Part shown: positions 6,737-12,809 of the stretch, in pieces | Numbering within the stretch: position 1 is the first letter of the stretch | Layout: every line of letters begins with the position of its first letter | Virus record (IMG/VR): IMGVR_UViG_3300045118_000033 | Coordinates: 1-29,633 of that record | Direction: 5' to 3' (one strand) | Length of the DNA stretch: 29,633 nt | Source: a virus | Notes under the pieces: model-generated | Databases searched by the model: none | Seen by the model: the letters and a program-made list of their open reading frames with translations, nothing else | What the model was told of the DNA's origin: nothing | Made by a program: the position numbers and the translations under genes

Positions 6737-6834
6737 TTGTGTTTTGCTAATACTTTGTAAACATCTAAAATTACCGATGCTACTCCATATGCAATAAGGA
6801 GCATGAACACAAAGTTCAACACTAGATCAATCAT
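6733..6834 (-). CDS. 33-aa single-pass membrane microprotein
   Basis: This gene exactly fills the gap between 6831-7049 and the rusA-like gene, overlapping both by ATGA. GGAG lies seven bases before the ATG. The peptide is one hydrophobic stretch (LVLNFVFMLLIAYGVA...) followed by a short basic tail (KVLAKHK), so it should cross the inner membrane once with a cytoplasmic C-terminus. The function is unknown; small early membrane peptides in phages sometimes act in exclusion or lysis control. Confidence 0.65.
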   Translation of the reverse strand: MIDLVLNFVFMLLIAYGVASVILDVYKVLAKHK

Positions 6835-7049
6835 TGAACATCTCCATTCTGGAGAGCGTAACGGATAAGTGTTGCAATAACATCAAGGGCTTCTTCTTGC
6901 TCCTCAATGGTTCCATTTGGTTCAGAAGCATATTCCAGCCATTCATTATCAACGTCTGACATTTCTGTCCCTTCAGGATGCTCTCGCCTGGCATGGGCAA
7001 GCCTATCCTTAATTATTTCAATCACTTGTTCATCGGTGTATGTTTTCAT
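6831..7049 (-). CDS. Small acidic protein (72 aa), weak MazG-like character
   Basis: An acidic helical protein. The C-terminal helix (EEQEEALDVIATLIRYA) recalls the second metal-binding helix of MazG-type nucleotide pyrophosphohydrolases, with E-E-x-x-E...D. The first EExxE motif is not convincing, so an enzyme assignment is not made. AGGA lies upstream of the ATG. It is preceded by a promoter-like element (7064-7092) that is also found before 12356. Confidence 0.55.
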   Translation of the reverse strand: MKTYTDEQVIEIIKDRLAHARREHPEGTEMSDVDNEWLEYASEPNGTIEEQEEALDVIATLIRYALQNGDVQ

Positions 7050-7063
7050 TGGTAGTCCTATGG

Positions 7064-7092
7064 GTTAGAGAATGGACATATTCACATAGCAA
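7064..7092 (-). promoter_or_regulatory. Promoter-like element, copy 1
   Basis: On the minus strand TTGCTA (7092-7087), a 17-nt spacer and TCTAAC (7069-7064) fit a sigma70-like promoter. A second copy with the same spacing and nearly the same spacer occurs at 12372-12400. The predicted start would lie only about 8 nt before the ATG at 7049, which is a weakness. An alternative is a conserved short coding motif (EYVH-LTH) in this frame. Confidence 0.4.
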
Positions 7093-7102
7093 ATCCAAGC
7101 CC

Positions 7103-7138
7103 TCTAGGTTCCGTTCTCCGATAAGCGCAGAACCTAGA
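7103..7138 (-). terminator. Intergenic hairpin after the SSB-like gene
   Basis: TCTAGGTTC (7103-7111) and GAACCTAGA (7130-7138) form a perfect 9-bp stem with an 18-nt loop between the SSB-like gene and the next promoter-like element. Only a weak T-rich run follows. Terminator or processing hairpin. Confidence 0.45.
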
Positions 7139-7167
7139 AGGTGGATGTCTAGTTGTTATTGGTTAGG

Positions 7168-7734
7168 CTAGAATGGTATATCTTCAGTATTGCTTGACGC
7201 AGCCATATCAACACTCTTGTTGATCTTGTCCTGCAACCACTTAGGAACCTTGTCGAAGTCCTTATTCAACTCCATGTCATAGAACACAGGTGTATTCACT
7301 GGATCAGGACAGGTGACAGACTTCTTGAGGGGCATGACACTATCAAGATTGGCATAGGTGGTTTCCTTTGCCTCACTCCGGTAGTGTGTAACATTCACAA
7401 ACGCAGTTAATCCAAGTAGGCGTTTGAAGTCAAACTCATTGCAATCCTTAGCAAATCCAAGCCAGGAAGTAAGGACAGCCCGAAGCTTGCTCTTTTCGTT
7501 GAGAGAGAGGGTAAACTCCCGTCCAATGGAAAATGGACGACCATCAGCCATGAGTGCTTCTGGAAGTTCAAACCCGATGAAAACCTTGTGTTGAAGCTTT
7601 TCCTGCCCCTGTACGAAAACCCTTTGGCGGCCCAGGTCAATCACCTGGTAGCAACGAGCTGTATGAATCCCAGCCTCGACAAGCTCTCGCTCCTTGCTCT
7701 GTTGAGATTCTTCTTTGTAGTTCATGAGTCCCAT
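7168..7734 (-). CDS. SSB-like single-stranded DNA-binding protein
   Basis: A 188-aa protein whose last residues are acidic and end in DIPF, the hallmark of bacterial SSB tips that recruit partner proteins. The body has beta-strand patterns (RVFVQG, HKVFIGFELPE, FVNVTH) consistent with an OB-like fold, but it is not a standard SSB. Similar phage replication-region proteins are common. AGGAG lies five bases before the ATG at 7734, and an excellent promoter (7774-7803) lies directly upstream. It is the probable ssDNA-protection factor for the replication module; the assignment rests on the C-terminal tip and context. Confidence 0.6.
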   Translation of the reverse strand: MGLMNYKEESQQSKERELVEAGIHTARCYQVIDLGRQRVFVQGQEKLQHKVFIGFELPEALMADGRPFSIGREFTLSLNEKSKLRAVLTSWLGFAKDCNEFDFKRLLGLTAFVNVTHYRSEAKETTYANLDSVMPLKKSVTCPDPVNTPVFYDMELNKDFDKVPKWLQDKINKSVDMAASSNTEDIPF

Positions 7735-7773
7735 GTTTTCTCCTATGGCCCACTCTCAATTGGGGCTACTAGA

Positions 7774-7803
7774 TATATATTATATAGAATCTCAGCCTGT
7801 CAA
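7774..7803 (-). promoter_or_regulatory. Strong sigma70-like promoter for the SSB-like gene
   Basis: On the minus strand a perfect TTGACA (-35, 7803-7798), an 18-nt spacer and TATATA (-10, 7779-7774) lie within a very AT-rich run, just after the stop of the gene at 7808. It should drive 7168-7734 and possibly the genes beyond it. Confidence 0.7.
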
Positions 7804-7807
7804 GAGG

Positions 7808-8053
7808 TTATTTGAGAACAACCTCGACTTTGTATCCACAGGCTTCAGCTAGAGTCTTGATGATTGGGATGGCTTCCGCATTGCATGACCATGCAGCAGG
7901 CTTTGGGTTCTTGGCAGGACGTAGATGCCAAGATTCTGGAATGGCGCGTCCTAACCTCAATTCCGCCTTCTTGATGGCCTGCTCCATAGACTTTGCAACC
8001 ACAGAGAATCTACGATTTCCTGATCTATCGAGAAGAATCCATTTGGTTGGCAT
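7808..8053 (-). CDS. Hypothetical protein (81 aa)
   Basis: An 81-aa basic protein with a beta-then-helix start (KWILLDRSGNRRFSVVAKS, then MEQAIKKAELRLG) and a C-terminal AIPIIKTLAEACGYKVEVV segment. The start is supported by GGAGG eight bases upstream, inside the end of the gene before it. A 28-bp piece of its 3' region is found again at 8345-8372, behind the PAPS-reductase-like gene. No known family. Confidence 0.6.
   Translation of the reverse strand: MPTKWILLDRSGNRRFSVVAKSMEQAIKKAELRLGRAIPESWHLRPAKNPKPAAWSCNAEAIPIIKTLAEACGYKVEVVLK
7846..7873 (-). repeat. 28-bp exact direct repeat, copy A
   Basis: Identical to 8345-8372 in the same orientation. Here it encodes the AIPIIKTLA segment of the 81-aa protein. 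See copy B and the findings. Confidence 0.9.
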
Positions 8054-8056
8054 AAT

Positions 8057-8224
8057 CTAATCCTCCACCATGACAAACTTACGGATTCGAGTTTCGGACC
8101 ATAAACCACCATTCCTGCAATGTTTCGCACTGCACCTAGCATCCAATCTGGTGGAATGCGTGCTTCGCAAAAACCACTTAACTCCATCTGCTTTGCAAAA
8201 CAAACCCCATATATGCTTCCGCAT
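8057..8224 (-). CDS. Hypothetical small protein (55 aa)
   Basis: Starts at the ATG that overlaps the stop of the helicase-end fragment (TAATG), with GGAG inside that fragment. The protein is basic and rich in Cys, His and Trp (CKADGVKW, CSAKHC), so metal binding is possible. No family is recognised. The longer frame to 8284 would run into the helicase fragment and is not used. Confidence 0.55.
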   Translation of the reverse strand: MRKHIWGLFCKADGVKWFLRSTHSTRLDARCSAKHCRNGGLWSETRIRKFVMVED

Positions 8225-8344
8225 TAGAACATCTCCTTTTGAGGTATAGGCTTGGTTAGCCTTACTTCTGTTTCTCTTGAGCACTCATCAAACCGGGTTA
8301 ACTCTGGCGTGTATAGCATTGGGATTACCCCGCATGGGCCGTCA
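8224..8344 (-). pseudogene. Diverged second copy of the DnaB-like helicase 3' end
   Basis: Reads GPCGVIPMLYTPEL, then TRFDECSRETEVRL and PIPQKEMF, against the same C-terminal segment of the helicase at 9167-9285 with only a few changes. It has no helicase body and no start of its own. Its last bases, GGAGATGTTCTAATG on the minus strand, keep the SD and the TAATG overlap used by the next gene (8057-8224). It is separated from the real helicase by the PAPS-reductase-like gene and marks the junction of an insertion or recombination event. Confidence 0.85.
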
Positions 8345-8372
8345 CAGCTAGAGTCTTGATGATTGGGATGGC
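8345..8372 (-). repeat. 28-bp exact direct repeat, copy B
   Basis: Identical to 7846-7873. It lies between the end of the PAPS-reductase-like gene and the helicase-end fragment, in a different reading frame from copy A, and serves no evident coding role here. Confidence 0.9.
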
Positions 8373-8384
8373 CATCCATCGGAT

Positions 8385-9167
8385 CTAGTCGGATTCGTCC
8401 AGGAAGCAGCCACATCCGCCAACGTCAAAGAGATCAACTTGGCACCCAGCCTGAATTCGTTCTCGCAGTTTCCGCAGGGTGATCGGCGCGGTCTTCCCTC
8501 CGCGACGGTCCCGCAGAATTGAAACGTCCTTCCCGACGAACTGGCGGAACTCCTCTTCCATGGCCTCGTGGAGTGCATAGCGTTCTGGCATCTCCCGCAG
8601 GAGCAATGCGAAGTGCCCATGCCCACCCTTCACGCAAAACCCGCCACAGTTATTGTGGGAGAATCCCATCCCATACAGACGTGGTGGAACGATACCCTCT
8701 GATTCTAGCCACTTGAGCATGTCGGGCTTGAGCAAATAGGGTGCGTCCACCATGGGCGCGAGGTAAGTCCACCCCTGCTTGGCTTTCCGCTCGCGGAGGC
8801 GTTCGTACCGATGGACTTCGGACCAGTCGATGCCCACGTATACAAGGGTTTCCGTGGGGTCAAAATGCTTTTCCATCCACCTATCGGCGAGTTCACGCTT
8901 GAGAATCCTGGAGCAAGGATCCGGCCTAGACCCGCCCATCATCCGCTCGTCGAAGAACACCTGCCAGGGGTCACGGCCATCGCCGATAGATGTCAATGGA
9001 ACCCCAACATTGTTGGCCGCCTCGTGGATAAACCTGTAGAGATCCTCATCTTCGATATTTGTATCTGTGAACAAAAGGGTTAGGTTGTCGAGTCCATGGA
9101 CTTCTGCCACTCGCTTTGCAGCAGCCCATGATCCGATTCCACCCGAGAACATAACGACATGTTGCAT
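8385..9167 (-). CDS. PAPS-reductase-like PP-loop family protein
   Basis: A 260-aa member of the PAPS reductase / adenine nucleotide alpha-hydrolase superfamily, which activates substrates through an ATP-pyrophosphate loop. The PP-loop SGGIGS is at residues 8-13, followed by LLFTDT and a DPCSRILKREL segment. Cys-rich segments CGGFCVKGG and a terminal GGCGC suggest a metal or Fe-S centre or a redox role. Known relatives act in sulfate reduction, tRNA thiolation and DNA phosphorothioation (DndC), but partners for none of these pathways are visible here. The start is the ATG at 9167 overlapping the helicase stop (TAATG); the frame extends 20 codons further but only across the helicase end. Base composition is GC-richer than its neighbours (39 of 60 bases at 8461-8520), consistent with transfer. 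Confidence 0.8.
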   Translation of the reverse strand: MQHVVMFSGGIGSWAAAKRVAEVHGLDNLTLLFTDTNIEDEDLYRFIHEAANNVGVPLTSIGDGRDPWQVFFDERMMGGSRPDPCSRILKRELADRWMEKHFDPTETLVYVGIDWSEVHRYERLRERKAKQGWTYLAPMVDAPYLLKPDMLKWLESEGIVPPRLYGMGFSHNNCGGFCVKGGHGHFALLLREMPERYALHEAMEEEFRQFVGKDVSILRDRRGGKTAPITLRKLRERIQAGCQVDLFDVGGCGCFLDESD

Positions 9168-10525
9168 TAGAACATCTCCTCTTGAGGTATAGGACTGGTT
9201 AGCCGTAATTCTGTTTCCCTTGAGCACTCATCGAACCTGGTTAACTCGGGAGTGTATAGCATTGGGATGACCCCGCACGGTCCGCCACGGTGCTTGGCAA
9301 CAATCAACTCTCCACCGTTCTCCAATTCTCCATTGGCATTAGCCTTCCGATGGATAAAACAGACAATGTCTGCGTCCTGTTCAATGGCCCCCGAATCTCT
9401 CAGGTCCGAGAGCCTGGGCTTTCCATCGTTTCGCTTTTCAACCTCACGGTTAAGCTGAGAAAGAACTACAACCGGGATTCCATGGTCCTTGGCAAGCAGC
9501 TTGAAGGCTCGGCTAATGTCCGCAATCCGGTTTGTCTCATTCTTCTGAGACTTGCCTTCCGGAGTGGTGATTAGCTGGAGGTAATCGACCAGGATGAAAT
9601 CAATCTTCCCGTGCCTTGTGATGTATTGGTCTACCTGAGAGACAATTTCTCGAACTGTAATGGTTGCCCTGTCACCGATGGAGATTGGCAGGCTTGAGAG
9701 CGTTTCATTGGCCGCCGCAATCTTCGCAAGAACGGAAGGATCATAGACTCGCCCAGCCTCCCGCATATTGATACCAGCCTCAATTCCTACCGAGCGCTTC
9801 CAGAGCTCATCCTTGGACATTTCCAGGGAGAAGTAGGCGCTACTGTGCTTCATCTTCGCGGCTCCGAGCATCCATGAAACCGCAAGGGCTGACTTCCCAA
9901 CACCAGGCCGAGCCGCCAGGACGATGAACTGGCCAGGCTTGAAACCCTGCGTCATGGAATCCAGGCGATGAAACCCGGTCATGATGCCTTTGGAAGTCTT
10001 TCCCTGCATCTTCTCGGCCATATCCGCAACAAGGTCTGTCCCGAAGGATTCCAGGCTCACAAGGTTACCCTTATCGGACCCCAGTAGCATTTTTGACAGC
10101 CTTGAGGTCGTTTCCTCGATCAATGCTTCAGGGTTTGCTTCCTCATGGGCGGATTTGGTCATTAACTCATGGCCAACCTTCATCAAGTCACGATGCAGCT
10201 TCTTGCGCTTGATGGTTTCAACCAAAACCATTGGCTTGCGGACTTCCTCACAGGCCAATCGGTCACAGATAGCCGTAAACCCACCCAACTTGCCCCAGGT
10301 TGCGTCATTCAATGCTGACTTGATCGACACAGCATGAACCTCGCTTCGCTGCTCTGAGAGCAAACTAGCGGCCTTGAATATGGTCTGGTTCAGAGGGTCG
10401 ATGAAATCATCCGGCGTGAGTGTGATTGTGGCTTGGGCTAGGGCATGTTCTGCTCCTGGTGCGCAAATGGTAGCGATGAGTGAGTTTTCTACGTCAACGT
10501 CAGAGGGAAGTGGTAGCTTTGCCAT
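9167..10525 (-). CDS. dnaB: DnaB-like replicative helicase
   Basis: A 452-aa hexameric 5'-3' helicase of the DnaB/RecA-fold type. The N-terminal helical domain (about 1-100, ENSLIATI, DDFIDPLNQTIF) is followed by a linker. The ATPase domain has Walker A ARPGVGKS (205-212), the catalytic SLEM (E235) and Walker B VDYLQLI (313-319). Further on are LSQLNREVE and DLRDSGAIEQDADIV, typical of DnaB. Length is normal for the family. It lies directly downstream of the initiator-like gene, the usual order for phages that load their own helicase. The last 39 residues are duplicated at 8224-8344. The 3' end contains the SD for the PAPS-reductase-like gene. Confidence 0.95.
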   Translation of the reverse strand: MAKLPLPSDVDVENSLIATICAPGAEHALAQATITLTPDDFIDPLNQTIFKAASLLSEQRSEVHAVSIKSALNDATWGKLGGFTAICDRLACEEVRKPMVLVETIKRKKLHRDLMKVGHELMTKSAHEEANPEALIEETTSRLSKMLLGSDKGNLVSLESFGTDLVADMAEKMQGKTSKGIMTGFHRLDSMTQGFKPGQFIVLAARPGVGKSALAVSWMLGAAKMKHSSAYFSLEMSKDELWKRSVGIEAGINMREAGRVYDPSVLAKIAAANETLSSLPISIGDRATITVREIVSQVDQYITRHGKIDFILVDYLQLITTPEGKSQKNETNRIADISRAFKLLAKDHGIPVVVLSQLNREVEKRNDGKPRLSDLRDSGAIEQDADIVCFIHRKANANGELENGGELIVAKHRGGPCGVIPMLYTPELTRFDECSRETELRLTSPIPQEEMF

Positions 10526-10539
10526 TGGATCTCTGTAGG

Positions 10540-11574
10540 CTATGGGTTACAGGTTTGATCCTGTGATTGTGCAGAATCCCGTTGCAGCATCTTTGCAGTC
10601 CTAAGCCCCCTAATGCTTGTCTGCCAAGGGGGGGTATCTCCATTAGCAGGTCCAAGCCAGAACTGGATTGCATTTGCGTAAGTGTTTGTCTCTTTGCACT
10701 TCTCGGCATAGCGAAGACCGGCTTCTTGGATTTCAGACAGGGAAGTCTGAAACTCGGAAGACTGGGTAATGGCAAGTAGCCTTGATCCAGCTTTGTCGAA
10801 GTCATGCTGGATCCGGCTTTCCCCTCTATGAGTTGGCCAAGCATCTCTGAGGGCAACCAAGACTGAGACTATTTCTTGTGAGAAGGCAGCTAGTTTGTCC
10901 TCGGTGGTCCTCCGCTTCCCTTTACCGGAGGGAGATCCCTTCAGGGGGTTTTTGGGGGTTGTGTTATGAATCAGTGAATCAGGAATCAGTGAATCAGGAG
11001 GATTTCCACCGTTCTCTAACGGTGAACTCACCGTGAACTCACCGTTAGGCACTGTTTGCTCACTATTCCCCCTATCAGAGGAGGCCCCCTTTAGGGGGTT
11101 GGGGGGTACGTTTGTTGTTTTTGACTCTGCATCTGCCTTTGTATCTGCCTCTGCTTGTCGTGACAGAGCGTAACGGAGCGTTACTTTCTCTGATTCTTCC
11201 AACTTGATCTTTTGCCTTTCGCGGTATCTAGCTTGCCTTTCCGCGTTCTTCGCATTGGTGTCTTCCCTGCTTAACTTCTTCCTGTACTTTGTGTAGTTGA
11301 CAAGCAGCCATCCGCCGTCAATAGGGATAATCCTCCGACCTTCAAGGTCCTGTGTTCGGCTGTATTTGTCTGGAGTGTTTAGGATTTTGAGCGCGTCTTC
11401 ACACTCTTCCACCTCGATTCTCGCGGCATCCGCAAGGCCAGGAATACTGGCCATCACCTCTCCATTGGCATCGGCGATTGCAAGCATTGTCACCCAAAGC
11501 AGGCGAACATGCCTGGGCGCTCTCCAAATCGTTGAATGGATGATTTCGTCGAACAATTTAGCATACCCCATCAT
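10540..11574 (-). CDS. Phage replication initiator-like protein (O-like)
   Basis: A 344-aa protein. The N-terminal part (about 1-110: LFDEIIHSTIW, LLWVTMLAIADANGEV, SIPGLADAA, then GGWLLVNYTKYR) is the winged-helix domain common in phage replisome-organiser proteins. The middle (about 140-225) is a low-complexity linker with repeated PPNPLKG/PKNPLKG and PDSLI motifs. The C-terminal helical part (about 230-344) probably contacts the helicase, as in lambda O. The linker DNA carries iterons and palindromes (10968-11050), a likely origin. GGAGG stands just before two adjacent ATGs (11574 and 11571); the second has better spacing. An operator-like palindrome cluster lies upstream. Confidence 0.7.
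   Translation of the reverse strand: MMGYAKLFDEIIHSTIWRAPRHVRLLWVTMLAIADANGEVMASIPGLADAARIEVEECEDALKILNTPDKYSRTQDLEGRRIIPIDGGWLLVNYTKYRKKLSREDTNAKNAERQARYRERQKIKLEESEKVTLRYALSRQAEADTKADAESKTTNVPPNPLKGASSDRGNSEQTVPNGEFTVSSPLENGGNPPDSLIPDSLIHNTTPKNPLKGSPSGKGKRRTTEDKLAAFSQEIVSVLVALRDAWPTHRGESRIQHDFDKAGSRLLAITQSSEFQTSLSEIQEAGLRYAEKCKETNTYANAIQFWLGPANGDTPPWQTSIRGLRTAKMLQRDSAQSQDQTCNP
10968..11050. repeat. Iteron cluster, candidate replication origin
   Basis: GAATCAGTGAATCAG occurs twice in tandem (10968-10982, 10983-10997), giving four GAATCAG units. GTGAACTCACC occurs twice in tandem (11022-11032, 11033-11043). The pair is flanked by a CACCGTT...AACGGTG inverted repeat and a closing ACCGTTAGG. 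All of this sits inside the linker-coding part of the initiator-like gene, the same arrangement as lambda oriL inside O. Function is inferred. Confidence 0.55.
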
Positions 11575-11590
11575 GCCTCCACTATGGCCA

Positions 11591-11617
11591 GTAACGTTAC
11601 CATAACGTTACGTAACG
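11591..11617. promoter_or_regulatory. Overlapping palindromes, operator upstream of initiator gene
   Basis: GTAACGTTAC (11591-11600), TAACGTTA (11603-11610) and CGTTACGTAACG (11606-11617) are perfect palindromes packed into 27 bp. They lie between the initiator start and a promoter candidate, so a dimeric repressor or autoregulator could bind here. Confidence 0.55.
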
Positions 11618-11619
11618 CA

Positions 11620-11647
11620 ATGGTAGGGTGTTTAATGTTGATTGCAA
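11620..11647 (-). promoter_or_regulatory. Promoter candidate for the replication genes
   Basis: On the minus strand TTGCAA (11647-11642), a 16-nt spacer and TACCAT (11625-11620) each match four of six consensus bases. The palindrome cluster begins just downstream, where a bound regulator would block transcription. Moderate support only. Confidence 0.35.
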
Positions 11648-11674
11648 GAGTTGAATGTATGGCTAGTCTGAATT

Positions 11675-11884
11675 TCAAGGCTCTTGCATGGTTTCTAGGT
11701 GTTTTGCTGCTCTTCGGAGCATCTTGGCCCAAGCCTTTGCTTCCTTTGTATTGCCTGGGCGTAGGTCTGAATGCCCTGAAAAAAGCTCTTCAAACCTTAC
11801 TCCGTCATCTTTAAGCAAAACGGTGAAGGTTGAGTAAGCAGCCATCCAATCAGTATTAACCTCATACACTTCGGTTCTTTTCAT
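11675..11884 (-). CDS. Hypothetical protein (69 aa)
   Basis: A small protein with a beta-like N-terminus (EVYEVNTDWMAAYSTFTVLL) and a helical, basic C-terminus (KEAKAWAKMLRRAAKHLE). GGAG lies five bases before the ATG, which overlaps the upstream stop (ATGA). No known family or motif. It is the last gene before the replication-gene promoter and operator region. Confidence 0.65.
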   Translation of the reverse strand: MKRTEVYEVNTDWMAAYSTFTVLLKDDGVRFEELFSGHSDLRPGNTKEAKAWAKMLRRAAKHLETMQEP

Positions 11885-12150
11885 GATTGCTCCATTACAC
11901 GCGCTACACCCTGCCTGGCAGCTTCCAGGGCGCGCCTCATGACTTCCAGGCTCTCAATGCCAGGGTAAGCACGTTTGAGCGAGTCCTCGCCCAGTGTGGC
12001 GGCTTTACGGGCCTTGTATGCAGCGGATTCGTCTTTCTGAATTTCCCGGTAATAGATTTCCAGGGCATACCAGTGGGCCAGTCCGATCAAGTGCCATTGG
12101 ATCTCCGCATAGTCGGATGGAGTATTGTTTAGTTCATCAAGGATGGTCAC
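11881..12150 (-). CDS. Hypothetical helical protein (89 aa)
   Basis: An almost wholly helical protein with many aromatic residues in the first half (IQWHLIGLAHWYALEIYYREI) and a basic amphipathic second half. It resembles small phage accessory proteins of unknown role. It overlaps the gene before it by 4 nt and the gene after it by 4 nt. Confidence 0.65.
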   Translation of the reverse strand: MTILDELNNTPSDYAEIQWHLIGLAHWYALEIYYREIQKDESAAYKARKAATLGEDSLKRAYPGIESLEVMRRALEAARQGVARVMEQS

Positions 12151-12356
12151 AGCCTAACCTTTCGTCTGTTTATGACTCGGATGGGCATAGGAATGAGGCA
12201 ATAATCCACATTGGAGCCGCACTTGCAAAGCCCAATCCATTCCTCAGATCTTTTATTCCATTTTTGCCTGTATCCATCAAAATTCCAATGGCCAGCTCCG
12301 CAATCACTACAAACCAAGGGATTCAATGTATGGATAGGCGATAGACGGTATCTCAT
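12147..12356 (-). CDS. Small zinc-ribbon-like protein (69 aa)
   Basis: Cys residues at 16, 19, 44, 46 and 53 (LVCSDCGAG, GLCKCGS, DYC) suggest a small zinc-ribbon or treble-clef fold. The ATG at 12356 is chosen over a TTG at 12368 because GAGG precedes it at good spacing and the promoter-like element would start transcription downstream of 12368. No specific function. The C-terminus is basic (IRVINRRKVRL), compatible with nucleic-acid contact. Confidence 0.65.
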   Translation of the reverse strand: MRYRLSPIHTLNPLVCSDCGAGHWNFDGYRQKWNKRSEEWIGLCKCGSNVDYCLIPMPIRVINRRKVRL

Positions 12357-12371
12357 TGGATGCCTCAATGG

Positions 12372-12400
12372 GTTAGAGGATGGACATATTCATGCAGCAA
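12372..12400 (-). promoter_or_regulatory. Promoter-like element, copy 2
   Basis: TTGCTG (12400-12395), a 17-nt spacer and TCTAAC (12377-12372) on the minus strand. Spacing and most spacer bases are shared with copy 1 at 7064-7092. An 8-bp inverted repeat (ATTCATGC 12388-12395, GCATGAAT 12408-12415) overlaps the -35 and could be an operator. Confidence 0.4.
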
Positions 12401-12454
12401 TAAGGCCGCATGAATGTTAGTTGTCATGTGTTCACTTCTTTCGATGTGCAGAAC

Positions 12455-12601
12455 CTATTCAGTCTTGCGCTTGATCCATAAGTCTAGCTCATCAATTAGG
12501 TTTTTCAGTTCCTCGCGGGCTTCAATGGCACGATCAAGGTTAGACGCCATGACCGGATGAGCAGAGATGAATACCTCGTTTCCATAGTCAATCAATCGCA
12601 T
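12455..12601 (-). CDS. 48-aa hypothetical protein
   Basis: An uninterrupted short frame starting 14 nt inside the end of the preceding gene. It has a short beta-like start (RLIDYGNEVFISAHP) and a charged amphipathic helix (AREELKNLIDELDLW). The SD is weak, but the frame fills a gap of about 130 nt in an otherwise gapless operon and its helix pattern is protein-like. Function unknown. Confidence 0.5.
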   Translation of the reverse strand: MRLIDYGNEVFISAHPVMASNLDRAIEAREELKNLIDELDLWIKRKTE

Positions 12602-12803
12602 TGGCAGACTCACTGGATTCTCCTTGGATTAGGTTTTCACGTTCCCTAATGGCTGATTCACGCTGAATCATGATCCGTTCAATGTTCCGAATCACTACTG
12701 CCAAAGGGGAATTGTCCTTGAAATGGATCGCATCAAGGGATTCGGATACCTCAAGCCATTTTTCAATGGCAATCAATGCAGATTCGTTGATATCGTTAAA
12801 CAT
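12588..12803 (-). CDS. Hypothetical helical protein (71 aa)
   Basis: An acidic helical protein (ESALIAIEKWLEVSESLDAI, then RNIERIMIQRESAIRERE) ending in a polar tail. No family is recognised. It begins just after the pentapeptide protein with the C-terminal DUF5758-like domain and ends overlapping the 48-aa gene. Confidence 0.6.
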   Translation of the reverse strand: MFNDINESALIAIEKWLEVSESLDAIHFKDNSPLAVVIRNIERIMIQRESAIRERENLIQGESSESANAID

Positions 12804-12809
12804 ATAGAC

